64,000 nt of DNA from Mycobacterium aquaticum (GTDB lineage: Bacteria; Actinomycetota; Actinomycetes; Mycobacteriales; Mycobacteriaceae), in contig NZ_MVHF01000041.1 of assembly GCF_002086485.1 (NCBI RefSeq), forward strand, positions 1 through 64,000, read 5' to 3'. Made by a program: the position numbers and the translations under genes. Positions 51,252 through 59,820 of this stretch are shown piece after piece (positions within the stretch are counted from its first letter, which is position 1; every line of letters starts with the position of its first letter). The notes under the pieces were generated by a model, which was not told the origin of the DNA, did not search any database, and saw nothing but the letters and a program-made list of their open reading frames with translations.

Positions 51252-52304
51252 ATGGCCGACAGTAGCGACCACCCTGAGCACCACTACCAGCCCGATCAGA
51301 GCGGGATGTACGAGCTGGAGTTTCCCGCACCGCAGCTGTCTGCGTCCGACGGGCGCGGGCCGGTGATGATCCACGCGCTCGAAGGGTTCTCCGACGCCGG
51401 CCACGCGATCCGGCTGGCGGCCGAGCACCTCAAGAACAGCCTCGACACTGAGCTCGTCGCCTCGTTCGCCATCGACGAACTCCTCGACTACCGGTCGCGG
51501 CGGCCATTGATGACGTTCAAGACCGACCACTTCACCGGCTACGAGGACCCCGAACTCAATCTCTACGCCCTGCACGACAGCGTCGGCACGCCGTTCCTGC
51601 TGCTGGCCGGCATGGAACCGGACCTGCGTTGGGAACGCTTCATCACCGCCGTCCGGTTGCTCGCCGAGCGGCTCGGGGTGCGGCAGACCATCGGGCTGGG
51701 CACCATTCCGATGGCGGTGCCGCACACCCGCCCGGTCACCCTCACCGCGCATGCCAACAACAAGGAGCTGATCGCCGAGCACACCCCGTGGGTCGGCGAG
51801 GTCCAGGTGCCTGCCAGTGTGTCCAACCTGCTGGAGTTCCGGATGGCCCAGCACGGACACGAGGTGGTCGGCTTCACCGTGCATGTCCCGCACTACCTGG
51901 CCCAGACCGCATACCCGCCCGCGGCGGAGGCGCTGCTGGCCGAGGTCGCCAGGACGGGTTCGCTACAGTTGCCGCTGGCCGCACTGTCCGAGGCAGGCGC
52001 CGAGGTGTACGGAAAGATCAACGAGCAGGTAGAAGCCAGCACCGAGGTCGCCCAAGTGGTGGCGGCGCTGGAGCAACAGTACGATGCGTTCGTTGCCGCA
52101 CAGGAGAATCGGTCTCTGCTGGCACGGGACGACGAACTGCCCAGCGGCGACGAGTTGGGCGCCGAGTTCGAACGATTCCTCGCCCAGCAGACCGGTGACA
52201 AATTCAAAGACGACAAGTACAAGGACGACAGGTATCGCGACGACCTGTACCGCGACGACAGACAGCCCGACGATCCCGACGACACAGACCCGGACCATCC
52301 ATAG
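51252..52304 (+). CDS. PAC2-family protein with charged repeat tail (Rv2714-like)
   Basis: A 350-residue protein of the PAC2/proteasome assembly chaperone-like family. The core (PVMIHALEGFSDAGHAIRLAAEHL and LGVRQTIGLGTIPMAVPHTRP) fits the Rv2714 crystal-structure family; a role in proteasome assembly has not been shown for these bacterial members. The C-terminus is odd: after a coiled-coil stretch there are five consecutive units of the type K/R-F/Y/L-K/R-D-D, then D/P repeats. ATG 51252 is set by AAGGAGACGGAG. Confidence 0.9.
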   Translation: MADSSDHPEHHYQPDQSGMYELEFPAPQLSASDGRGPVMIHALEGFSDAGHAIRLAAEHLKNSLDTELVASFAIDELLDYRSRRPLMTFKTDHFTGYEDPELNLYALHDSVGTPFLLLAGMEPDLRWERFITAVRLLAERLGVRQTIGLGTIPMAVPHTRPVTLTAHANNKELIAEHTPWVGEVQVPASVSNLLEFRMAQHGHEVVGFTVHVPHYLAQTAYPPAAEALLAEVARTGSLQLPLAALSEAGAEVYGKINEQVEASTEVAQVVAALEQQYDAFVAAQENRSLLARDDELPSGDELGAEFERFLAQQTGDKFKDDKYKDDRYRDDLYRDDRQPDDPDDTDPDHP

Positions 52305-52340
52305 GAGCCCACAGCAGGGCCGACAGCGAGGTTGGCCAAC

Positions 52341-53363
52341 ATGACGGAGCGAAAGCCCAATCTGCGGTCGGTCAGAGAGGTCACACCGACACTCGAGTTC
52401 CGCACCGTGCACGGATACCGGCGCGCGTACCGCGTGGCCGGATCCGGGCCGGCGATCCTGTTGATCCACGGCATCGGTGACAATTCGACCACCTGGCAGA
52501 CCGTGCAGACCGCCTTGGCGCAGCGCTTCACGGTGATCGCCCCCGATCTGCTCGGGCACGGCCGATCGGACAAGCCGCGGGCGGACTACTCCGTCGCCGC
52601 CTACGCCAACGGGATGCGGGACCTGCTCAGCGTCCTGGACATCGACCGGGTCACGGTCGTCGGGCACTCTCTTGGCGGCGGAGTGGCGATGCAGTTCGCC
52701 TACCAGTTCCCGCAGTTGGTCGACCGCCTGGTGCTCGTCGGCGCCGGCGGGGTGACCAAAGACGTCAACGTCGCGCTGCGCATCGCGTCATTGCCGATGG
52801 GCAGCGAAGCGCTCGCGCTGCTGCGGTTGCCGCTGGTGCTGCCCGCACTGCAGATCATCGGCCGGGCCGCGGGAACGTTGTTCGGCTCCACCGGCATCGG
52901 CCGGGACATCCCGGACATGCTGCGCATCCTGGCCGATCTGCCCGAGCCGACCGCGTCGTCGGCGTTCGCCCGCACTCTGCGCGCCGTAGTGGACTGGCGC
53001 GGCCAGGTCGTCACCATGCTGGACCGCTGTTACCTGACCGAATCCGTTCCCGTGCAACTTATCTGGGGCGCTTCGGACTCGGTGATCCCGGTCGGTCACG
53101 CGCTCATGGCACACGCGGCAATGCCCGGTTCCCAGCTCGAGATCTTCGAGGGGTCCGGGCATTTTCCGTTCCACGACGATCCTGACCGCTTCGTCGAGGT
53201 CGTCGAACGATTCATCGACTCCACCGAACCTGCCGTCTACGACCAGGAAATGTTGCGGAACCTGCTGCGCTCGGGAATCCGCAAGGCCACGATCTCCGGG
53301 CCCCTGGACACCCAGGTCGCGGTGCTCGACGCGATGGGCGCCGACGAACGCAGCGCCACCTAG
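52341..53363 (+). CDS. Alpha/beta hydrolase (Rv2715-like)
   Basis: A 340-residue alpha/beta hydrolase, near-identical in motif order to Rv2715: HGIGDNSTTW (oxyanion), VGHSLGG (nucleophile Ser), IWGASDSVIPV (acid) and GSGHFPFHDDP (His). Cytoplasmic and of unknown substrate; some relatives cleave C-C bonds of cyclic dienones, but that is not shown here. ATG 52341 gives the family N-terminus MTERKPNLRSV; the TTG nine bases upstream is less likely. Confidence 0.9.
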   Translation: MTERKPNLRSVREVTPTLEFRTVHGYRRAYRVAGSGPAILLIHGIGDNSTTWQTVQTALAQRFTVIAPDLLGHGRSDKPRADYSVAAYANGMRDLLSVLDIDRVTVVGHSLGGGVAMQFAYQFPQLVDRLVLVGAGGVTKDVNVALRIASLPMGSEALALLRLPLVLPALQIIGRAAGTLFGSTGIGRDIPDMLRILADLPEPTASSAFARTLRAVVDWRGQVVTMLDRCYLTESVPVQLIWGASDSVIPVGHALMAHAAMPGSQLEIFEGSGHFPFHDDPDRFVEVVERFIDSTEPAVYDQEMLRNLLRSGIRKATISGPLDTQVAVLDAMGADERSAT

Positions 53364-53414
53364 CCCGGTACCGGGATCAACCCAGCGGCGATCGCTGCCA
53401 CGTAGCATCGGCTT

Positions 53415-54101
53415 ATGGCCATTGATGTGACCGTGCTGCGCGTGTTCACCGATTCCGACGGCAAGTTCGGCAACCCGCTGGGCGTGGTCGACAACAGCAC
53501 CGTGGATCCGGCCGACCGACAGCGCATCGCGACCGAATTGGGTTACAGCGAAACCATTTTCATCGACGTACCACCGCCAGGCGGCACGTCGGCACAGGCG
53601 CGAATCTACACTCCGGCCGCCGAGCTGGCGTTCGCCGGCCACCCGACGGTCGGCGCATCGTGGTGGCTGCGCGAAACCGGGAGGCCGGTCAAGACCCTGC
53701 AGGTGCCGGCAGGCATCGTGCAGGTCGAGTACGACGGCGACCTGGCCGCGGTGAGCGCCCGCTCCGAATGGGCTCCCGAGTTCGCCATCCACGATCTGTC
53801 GTCGACCGACGAACTCATGGCCGCCCAACCCGACGACTTCTCCGACGACGTCGAGAACTACCTCTGGACGTGGATCGACCAGGACCAGGGCATCATGCGG
53901 TCACGGATGTTCGCGCCACACCTGGGCATCCCCGAGGATGAGGCCACCGGCGCCGCTGCCGTGCGGATGACCGACTATCTCAGCCGGGATCTGAAGATCA
54001 TCCAGGGCAAAGGGTCGGTGATTCATACGCGATGGAGCCCCGAGGGTTGGGTTCGGGTGGCAGGCCGCGTCGTCAGCGATGGCAGCACCCAGCTGGACTA
54101 G
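53415..54101 (+). CDS. PhzF-family isomerase/epimerase (Rv2716-like)
   Basis: A 228-residue PhzF-fold protein with the diagnostic FTDSDGKFGNPLGVV at the start, FAGHPTVGASWWL in the middle and EDEATGAAAVRM near the end. The conserved catalytic Glu seen in phenazine PhzF (after SETIF) is present in the GYSETIFID segment. Substrate unknown. A TAGCAT hexamer six bases before the ATG suggests a leaderless transcript. Confidence 0.93.
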   Translation: MAIDVTVLRVFTDSDGKFGNPLGVVDNSTVDPADRQRIATELGYSETIFIDVPPPGGTSAQARIYTPAAELAFAGHPTVGASWWLRETGRPVKTLQVPAGIVQVEYDGDLAAVSARSEWAPEFAIHDLSSTDELMAAQPDDFSDDVENYLWTWIDQDQGIMRSRMFAPHLGIPEDEATGAAAVRMTDYLSRDLKIIQGKGSVIHTRWSPEGWVRVAGRVVSDGSTQLD

Positions 54102-54110
54102 GAAACCCGG

Positions 54111-54563
54111 TCAGCCAGACCGGTGGGCGCGCAGCGCCTCGATCTCCCGCTCGAAATCATCGGCCGACGTGAACGACCGGTACACCGAGGCGAACCGCAG
54201 GTAGGCGACCTCGTCGAGCTCGCGCAGCGGCCCGAGGATCGCCAGGCCCACCTCGTGGCTGGGAATCTCCGGTGTGCCCAGGCCCCGCACGGCATCCTCG
54301 ACCTTCTGGGCCAGGAGGTTCAGCGCAGCGGCGTCGACCTGCCTGCCGTGGCAGGCACGCCGCACGCCCCGGACGACCTTCTCCCGGCTGAACGGCTCTG
54401 TGACGCCACTACGTTTGACGACGGCCAGCACAGCGGTCTCGACCGTGGTGAATCGGCGGCCGCATTCGGGGCACGAACGCCGGCGCCGAATGGCCTGGCC
54501 CTCGTCGGTTTCTCTCGAATCGACCACCCGGGAATCGGGATGACGGCAGAAGGGACAGTGCAT
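54111..54563 (-). CDS. nrdR: Transcriptional repressor NrdR
   Basis: A 150-residue NrdR, the nucleotide-sensing repressor of ribonucleotide reductase genes. The zinc ribbon uses Cys3, Cys6, Cys31 and Cys34 (MHCPFC, CPEC), followed by the ATP-cone domain (VVKRSGVTEPFSREKVVRGVRRAC). ATG 54563 is the family start, longer in-frame starts being spurious. It is convergent with the PhzF gene (nine-base gap). In M. tuberculosis another gene (Rv2717c) lies between them, which is missing here. Confidence 0.97.
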   Translation of the reverse strand: MHCPFCRHPDSRVVDSRETDEGQAIRRRRSCPECGRRFTTVETAVLAVVKRSGVTEPFSREKVVRGVRRACHGRQVDAAALNLLAQKVEDAVRGLGTPEIPSHEVGLAILGPLRELDEVAYLRFASVYRSFTSADDFEREIEALRAHRSG

Positions 54564-54723
54564 CACCGCTCCTTCGTCATTCCGCCAGACCACAAGTTCG
54601 AGCGCCCTTGAGCCTACCTGCGCCGCCGGCGGTACTGTCCACGCCGGGTCCAATGGCACGTACGTCGCCGGACATCCGGCGAGTGCCGTTGCGCACCAAG
54701 CCGTCTCACCGCTCATGGCACGG

Positions 54724-55206
54724 TCAGCCGACCGGTGCGATCAGCGTCTGGCCCGCGTCCACAGCGACCGACTTGAGCTGGTTCAGGTCGCGGATCTGCT
54801 CCACGACCTCGGCGACCGGCGCATCGGGAGCCACCCGCCGAGCCAGCTGCTGCAGGGATTCGCCGCTGCGCACCTGCACGACGGCCAACTCATCGGGTGT
54901 CGGTGCGGCGGTCCCCACCACGCCGCCCAACTGCGCCACAAGACCCAGCCACACCGTGATCCCCGCGGCCACCAGCGCCAACAGCACCGTCGTGACCGGC
55001 GTGATGGGCTTGCGGCGGTGCGACGCCCGCGACATCAGCACCCCGGTGCCGCGGTAGCGCAGCGCGGCCCCACCGGGACGCAGCGGAGCAGGCCGGTCAA
55101 CCGACCGAGGCCTGCGGACGGGACGGGAATCGCGCTGGGGCAGCGGAGCGGGCCGGCTCGCCAACACAGCTGCGCGGGTCTCGGCGGGAATGTGGAGGAT
55201 GGCCAT
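54724..55206 (-). CDS. chiZ: SOS-inducible LysM membrane protein ChiZ (Rv2719c-like)
   Basis: A 160-residue single-pass membrane protein: Arg-rich cytoplasmic N-terminus (about 1-68), one transmembrane helix (VTTVLLALVAAGITVWLGLV, about 71-90) and a C-terminal LysM domain (VRSGESLQQLARRV to LIAPVG). In M. tuberculosis the counterpart is induced by DNA damage, localises to the septum and slows division. It is divergent from lexA, with an SOS box in front of it. About 157 bases downstream (54567-54723), before nrdR, hold no gene or clear signal. Confidence 0.88.
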   Translation of the reverse strand: MAILHIPAETRAAVLASRPAPLPQRDSRPVRRPRSVDRPAPLRPGGAALRYRGTGVLMSRASHRRKPITPVTTVLLALVAAGITVWLGLVAQLGGVVGTAAPTPDELAVVQVRSGESLQQLARRVAPDAPVAEVVEQIRDLNQLKSVAVDAGQTLIAPVG

Positions 55207-55253
55207 CTGACTGCCTTTCAGGTCCGGGCGTTCGCTTCTGTGTTCGAATATAA

Positions 55254-55269
55254 TCGATCAGATGTTCGA
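55254..55269 (-). promoter_or_regulatory. SOS box of chiZ
   Basis: TCGATC-AGAT-GTTCGA differs from the mycobacterial LexA box TCGAAC-N4-GTTCGA at one position. It overlaps the spacer before a candidate minus-strand -10 TATATT (55252-55247), so LexA would block chiZ transcription. Confidence 0.75.
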
Positions 55270-55391
55270 ACGATAGAACGTGTGATCGAACTGTTGCCAA
55301 ACGATAGACCGGGGTACCGACAAGTCCGATTGGCACAAATGGCATCCGCGTCCCGCTGCCGTCCCGGAGGCCACCCGGGGGACGACACACC

Positions 55392-55407
55392 TCGAACACA
55401 TGTTTGA
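55392..55407 (+). promoter_or_regulatory. SOS box of lexA
   Basis: TCGAAC-ACAT-GTTTGA, one mismatch from the mycobacterial LexA consensus. Its last bases overlap the -35 of the lexA promoter, which gives autoregulation. Confidence 0.9.
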
Positions 55408-55432
55408 TCATTGCGCGTACAGCGACTAGATT
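55404..55432 (+). promoter_or_regulatory. lexA promoter, leaderless
   Basis: TTGATC (55404-55409) and TAGATT (55427-55432) have the standard 17-base spacer. Seven bases follow the -10 before the ATG at 55440, so transcription should begin at the start codon. No ribosome binding site is present. Confidence 0.75.
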
Positions 55433-55439
55433 CGGCGCC

Positions 55440-56150
55440 ATGAGCGACGACAGCACCGACAGCCCGGCCGACACCGACGGCACCAGTCGGCGCCGCAGTC
55501 CCGACAGCAGCCTCACCGAACGGCAGCGGACCATCCTCGAGGTGATCCGGGCGTCGGTCACCAGTCGCGGCTATCCCCCGAGCATCCGCGAGATCGGCGA
55601 CGCGGTCGGCTTGACCTCGACGTCGTCGGTCGCGCATCAATTGCGCACGCTGGAGCGCAAGGGCTATCTACGGCGTGACCCCAACCGGCCGCGTGCGGTC
55701 GATGTGCGGGCGGCCGACGATCCGGTGGTGACACCGGTGGTGACCACCGATGTGGCCGGCTCCGATGCGCTGCCCGAGCCCACCTTCGTGCCCGTGCTCG
55801 GTCGTATCGCCGCGGGCGGCCCGATCCTGGCCGAGCAGGCGGTCGAGGACGTATTCCCGCTGCCCCGGGAGCTTGTCGGCGAAGGTTCGTTGTTCCTGCT
55901 CAAGGTGGTCGGCGATTCCATGGTCGACGCCGCGATCTGCGACGGCGACTGGGTGGTCGTGCGGCAGCAGAATGTCGCCGACAACGGCGACATCGTGGCG
56001 GCGATGATCGACGGCGAAGCGACGGTCAAGACGTTCAAGCGGACCCGCGGCCAGGTGTGGCTCATGCCGCACAATCCCGCCTACGACCCGATCCCCGGCA
56101 ACGACGCCGCCGTGCTCGGCAAGGTCGTCACCGTCATCCGCAAGATCTAG
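55440..56150 (+). CDS. lexA: SOS repressor LexA
   Basis: A 236-residue LexA. The N-terminal winged helix covers LTERQRTILEVI to RTLERKGYL. The self-cleavage bond is Ala125-Gly126 (GRIAAGGPI), with Ser160 (GDSMVD) and Lys197 (TVKTFK) as the catalytic dyad; the 37-residue spacing matches E. coli LexA. Between the domains a Val/Thr-rich linker is present. ATG 55440 is the start. RecA filaments trigger cleavage and derepression of the SOS genes, including the divergent chiZ. Confidence 0.98.
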   Translation: MSDDSTDSPADTDGTSRRRSPDSSLTERQRTILEVIRASVTSRGYPPSIREIGDAVGLTSTSSVAHQLRTLERKGYLRRDPNRPRAVDVRAADDPVVTPVVTTDVAGSDALPEPTFVPVLGRIAAGGPILAEQAVEDVFPLPRELVGEGSLFLLKVVGDSMVDAAICDGDWVVVRQQNVADNGDIVAAMIDGEATVKTFKRTRGQVWLMPHNPAYDPIPGNDAAVLGKVVTVIRKI

Positions 56151-56169
56151 ACGACGTTCGAGGCGGTTC

Positions 56170-58389
56170 TCACTCGGCCCGGACGAATCCGTTCGTCCGG
56201 GCGAATTCCTCGCTGGCGAACCAGATCTCGGCGACCGCATCGTCGTATTGACGACTGTCGGGTGACCAGTACATGCCCGACTTGGTGTCCGCCTTGATCG
56301 GATAACCCTGAGGCGCCCGCTGCGGATCGTCCAGCGGCAGGTGCAGCGCCGTGGCGCTGGCCACCGGCTCGTCGAGTTCGATCGCTGCGTGCCGCCCACT
56401 GTGGGTCTCTGCGTCCGTGTCGATCCGCGGCATCAGCGTCGGGATGGGCGTCGGCGCGGTGTCGACGTTGTCGGAGTCGAAGTCGGGATCCACCGGTATT
56501 GCGGCGTGTTCGCGCGGTTCCTCGGCGGCGTCGGCGGCGGCGTCGGTGTCGTCCTGCTCATCGAGGTCGTCCTCGTCATCGTCATGGCCGCTGAGCAGCT
56601 CGACGGCCTCTTCCGGTGGTTCGTCGTCATCGACGTCGCCGATGGGGTCGACCCCGCCGGGTGGAGCCCACTGGCTCACGGGCATCGCGATGTCGGTCGG
56701 ATCGTCGTACGGCGAGGCGGCCGGGGTGTATGCCGCAGCGGGCGTAGCGGACTCGTAAGGCGCTGCGAACCGCGCGGTCCCCGCCTCGGCGGCGCCGTAC
56801 GCGGCGGGCTCGAACGGATTCGACTCGTCGGCGTGCTGCGTCGGCGCATGGGTCTCGTCGTAGTCGTGCGCCTCATAGCGGCCTTGCTGATAACCGGCCC
56901 GGTCGTACTGGCCGTCGTCGTGTGCCGCGTCGTCATCGTCGTGCCCGTCGTCATAGTGGGCGTCGTCGTAGTCGGAGCCGTAATGGTCGTCATCCTCGAA
57001 CCCGTCGTGGTCGAAGTCGTCATCGCCCCGACCGCGGCGCCGGTGCCACAGGGCGGCGCCGACGATCAGCCCGGCCAGCAACACAACCGGGATCACCGCG
57101 AGCAGCCACCACCAGTTCCAGTGCCAGGCGAACGGCTTGCTCGGCTCCGACGGCGACGCCTGGGTGGTGCCGTGCGGCTGATTGGCGTCCAGCCCGGGGA
57201 TCTCCAGGCCGGCCAGCGACGATGCCAGCTTGGGCGGCTCGGTGGTGAAGGTGTTGTCCGAGCGGTCCCAGGAGATCGCTCCCCCGCTGAACTTCTGCGT
57301 GATCACGCTGCCGTTCTCGGTCTGATCCGACATCGGTGCGCCGAGGTCACCGTGCCCCCCGCCGAGCTTCTGCCACGCCGCGTTCATGGCGCCGCGCACG
57401 ATCACTGCGCCATAGTCCGGGGTCAAGAAGATGACGGGTTTGTCGGACGCCGCGAAGCTCACGGTCCGACTGTTCTGGGCGAAGCCGCCGTCGGCTTCGC
57501 TGCTGGTGGGAAAGCCCAGGTCACCCTCGGGGCCGCCGACACTCTGGTATTTCTCCAGCAGCTGGCCGCTGATCGCGGCCGCGCCGGTGGCGGGGGTGTA
57601 GAAGATGGCGCCGTGTGCGTACTTCTGCCCGACGCCGTCGGCACCGATCGGGTACTGGTCACCGTCCTTGGCGCCGAGCGGCCCCATGTCCCCGCCCGCG
57701 GCGCGGTGGGCCGCGCTGATCGCGGTGGTCGGGTCTTCTGCAACGGTCAGGCCGCTGAGCTGGCCGGCCAGATCCGGCGGATCGGTGGTGAACTCCTTGG
57801 TCTTGGGATTCCAGGACAGCTCACCGCCGGTGAACTTCTGCGACACGATGTCGCCGCGGTAGGCCTCGTCCTCGGAGGGCACGCCCAGCACGCCTGCGGA
57901 TCCGCCGAGCTTGTCCCATCCCGCGTTGATCGCGCCGCGAACAACGTGCGCCCCATTCGTCGGGGTCCAGAAGATCACCGGTTTGTCAGACGCGCTGAAA
58001 GTCGAATTGCGGCTGTCCGGCGCACGTCCGGCACCTTCGTCGATGGTCGGGAATCCGAGATCGCTGTCGGCGGGGCCACCGAGCGCCTCATATTTCTCCA
58101 AGATGGCACCCGTCACGTAATGCGCACCCGTCGCGGGGGTGAAGAAGATCTTCCCGGAGGCGAAGTTCTGCCCGAACCCCGAGCCGGTCGCGTAGACGTC
58201 GCCGTTGCGCGCGCCGAGCGGCCCGCCGTCCCCACCGCTGGCATCCCAGGCCGCGGAGATGGCGGCGCCGGCATCGGATTCGGGGCTCGCCGCCGCGACC
58301 GGTGCCAACAGGCCGGCGACGGCCACTGCAAACAGACCGGCCGTCACCCGCCGAACGGCCCCGCTCAGCCTTGTTCCCGGCCTCGTCAT
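56170..58389 (-). CDS. LGFP-repeat envelope protein, membrane-anchored (Rv2721c-like)
   Basis: A 739-residue exported protein. A signal peptide (to about VAAASP) is followed by six LGFP-type repeats of about 54 residues, in two sets of three (LGAR, LGFP, LGVP and LGAK, LGFP, LGAP), each set closed by an FTT-x-PP linker. One transmembrane helix (WWWLLAVIPVVLLAGLIVGAALW) precedes a long tail very rich in Asp, His and Tyr and then in Asp/Glu/Ala. LGFP repeats are thought to bind the cell envelope in actinobacteria. ATG 58389 has GGGGAGG. It faces lexA and is the probable equivalent of Rv2721c. Confidence 0.88.
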   Translation of the reverse strand: MTRPGTRLSGAVRRVTAGLFAVAVAGLLAPVAAASPESDAGAAISAAWDASGGDGGPLGARNGDVYATGSGFGQNFASGKIFFTPATGAHYVTGAILEKYEALGGPADSDLGFPTIDEGAGRAPDSRNSTFSASDKPVIFWTPTNGAHVVRGAINAGWDKLGGSAGVLGVPSEDEAYRGDIVSQKFTGGELSWNPKTKEFTTDPPDLAGQLSGLTVAEDPTTAISAAHRAAGGDMGPLGAKDGDQYPIGADGVGQKYAHGAIFYTPATGAAAISGQLLEKYQSVGGPEGDLGFPTSSEADGGFAQNSRTVSFAASDKPVIFLTPDYGAVIVRGAMNAAWQKLGGGHGDLGAPMSDQTENGSVITQKFSGGAISWDRSDNTFTTEPPKLASSLAGLEIPGLDANQPHGTTQASPSEPSKPFAWHWNWWWLLAVIPVVLLAGLIVGAALWHRRRGRGDDDFDHDGFEDDDHYGSDYDDAHYDDGHDDDDAAHDDGQYDRAGYQQGRYEAHDYDETHAPTQHADESNPFEPAAYGAAEAGTARFAAPYESATPAAAYTPAASPYDDPTDIAMPVSQWAPPGGVDPIGDVDDDEPPEEAVELLSGHDDDEDDLDEQDDTDAAADAAEEPREHAAIPVDPDFDSDNVDTAPTPIPTLMPRIDTDAETHSGRHAAIELDEPVASATALHLPLDDPQRAPQGYPIKADTKSGMYWSPDSRQYDDAVAEIWFASEEFARTNGFVRAE

Positions 58390-58558
58390 GCATCCTCCCC
58401 GCTGTTCGGCAAAGTTCCGAAGAATGTATCCCGCCCGACAACTCTGCTTTAGTCGGCGGCGATAACCAAGGAACATCGCCGATCACGGGTCAAAAAAACC
58501 CTGCGATTCAACCGTCCAGCGGGCTGCGCACCGGCGTTTTCGGATCGTCCCGGCCGGG

Positions 58559-59719
58559 TCAGACCCCCAGACTACGGCCGATGATCTCCTTCATGATCTC
58601 GGTGGTGCCGCCATAGATGGTCTGCACCCGCGCGTCCAGGTAGGCCCGCGCGATCGGGTATTCCCGCATGTATCCGTAGCCGCCGTGCAGCTGAAGACAC
58701 CGGTCGATGAGGTTGACCTGCTTCTCGGTCGAATACCACTTGGCCATCGCGGCCTGTTCGACCGACAGCTTCTCGTCCAGGTGCAGCCGCACGAATTCGT
58801 CGACCATCATCCGGACGACGGTGGCCTCGGTGGCCAGTTCGGCCAGCAGGAACCGGCTGTTCTGGAAACTGCCGATCGGCTTGCCGAACGCCTTGCGTTC
58901 CTTGGCGTACTGCAGCGTCTGATCGAGCACCGTCTCCATGGCCGCGGCGGCCATGATGGCGATCGAGATGCGCTCCTGCGGCAGGTTCTGCATCAGGTAG
59001 ACGAAGCCCTGTCCTTCTTCACCGAGCAGGTTCTCGACCGGAACCTTGACATCGGTGAACGACAGCTCGGCGGTGTCCTGGGCTTCCAGACCGATCTTGT
59101 CGAGGTGACGGCCGCGTTCGAAACCCTCCATACCGCGCTCGACGACCAGCAGCGAGAAGCCCAGCGCGCCCTTGTCGGGGTCGGTCTGCGCCACGACGAT
59201 CACGAGGTCGGAGTGGATGCCATTGGTGATGAAGGTCTTCGAGCCGTTGAGGATGTAGTGATCGCCTTCCCGCACGGCGCGGGTCTTGATGCCCTGGAGG
59301 TCGCTGCCGGTGCCCGGTTCGGTCATTGCGATCGCGGTGATGATTTCTCCGGTGCAGAACTTCGGCAGCCAACGCTGCTTCTGCTCCTCGTTGGCCAGCC
59401 TCAGCAGGTACGGCGCGACCACGTCGTTGTGCAGCCCGAAGCCGATGCCGCTGTAGCGGCCCGCGACCGTCTCTTCGGTGATGATCGTGTTGTAACGGAA
59501 GTCGCCATTGCCGCCGCCGCCGTATTCCTCGGGCACCGCCATACCGAGAAAGCCCTGCTTACCGGCCTCCAGCCAGACCCCGCGGTCGACGATCTTGTCC
59601 TTTTCCCACTGGTCGTGGTACGGCGCGACGTGCCGTTCCAGGAAGGCCCGGTAGGACTCGCGGAAGAGTTCGTGCTCAGGTTCGAACAGAGTGCGCTCGT
59701 ACTTCACAACACCGCTCAT
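58559..59719 (-). CDS. fadE20: Acyl-CoA dehydrogenase FadE20-like
   Basis: A 386-residue acyl-CoA dehydrogenase, the length of M. tuberculosis FadE20 and in the same position before hflX. It has the FAD-binding MTEPGTGSDL and NGSKTFITNG segments and the C-terminal YGGTTEIMKEIIGRSLG. The residue that is Glu in the IYEGT catalytic-base motif is Gly here, so the base is probably on the other helix, as in long-chain acyl-CoA dehydrogenases. It catalyses alpha-beta dehydrogenation of an acyl-CoA. A TetR-type palindrome lies 45 bases upstream of its start. Confidence 0.9.
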   Translation of the reverse strand: MSGVVKYERTLFEPEHELFRESYRAFLERHVAPYHDQWEKDKIVDRGVWLEAGKQGFLGMAVPEEYGGGGNGDFRYNTIITEETVAGRYSGIGFGLHNDVVAPYLLRLANEEQKQRWLPKFCTGEIITAIAMTEPGTGSDLQGIKTRAVREGDHYILNGSKTFITNGIHSDLVIVVAQTDPDKGALGFSLLVVERGMEGFERGRHLDKIGLEAQDTAELSFTDVKVPVENLLGEEGQGFVYLMQNLPQERISIAIMAAAAMETVLDQTLQYAKERKAFGKPIGSFQNSRFLLAELATEATVVRMMVDEFVRLHLDEKLSVEQAAMAKWYSTEKQVNLIDRCLQLHGGYGYMREYPIARAYLDARVQTIYGGTTEIMKEIIGRSLGV

Positions 59720-59763
59720 GGTGTGACCTCCGGTACTGGGTTTCGACTTGGGGCCAACTTATA

Positions 59764-59779
59764 CCAACCGGATGGTTGG
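59764..59779. promoter_or_regulatory. TetR-type operator palindrome upstream of fadE20
   Basis: CCAACC-GGAT-GGTTGG is a perfect inverted repeat in the region between fadE20 and the divergent molybdoenzyme gene. Palindromes of this kind bind TetR-family repressors in mycobacterial fatty-acid genes. No TetR gene is in the window near it. Confidence 0.6.
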
Positions 59780-59820
59780 GCACATCCGAGGTGTCTGTGC
59801 TGCGCCGTAGACTGGCCGTC

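Noticed and set aside
55266..55281. Third SOS box (TCGAAC-GATA-GAACGT)
   Set aside because: The second half-site does not match GTTCGA, so it is only a partial overlap with the chiZ box.
56341..58452. 703-codon rightward frame opposite the LGFP gene
   Set aside because: Val/Arg/Gly-rich shadow of the Asp/Ala-rich real frame, with no ribosome binding site or recognisable domain.
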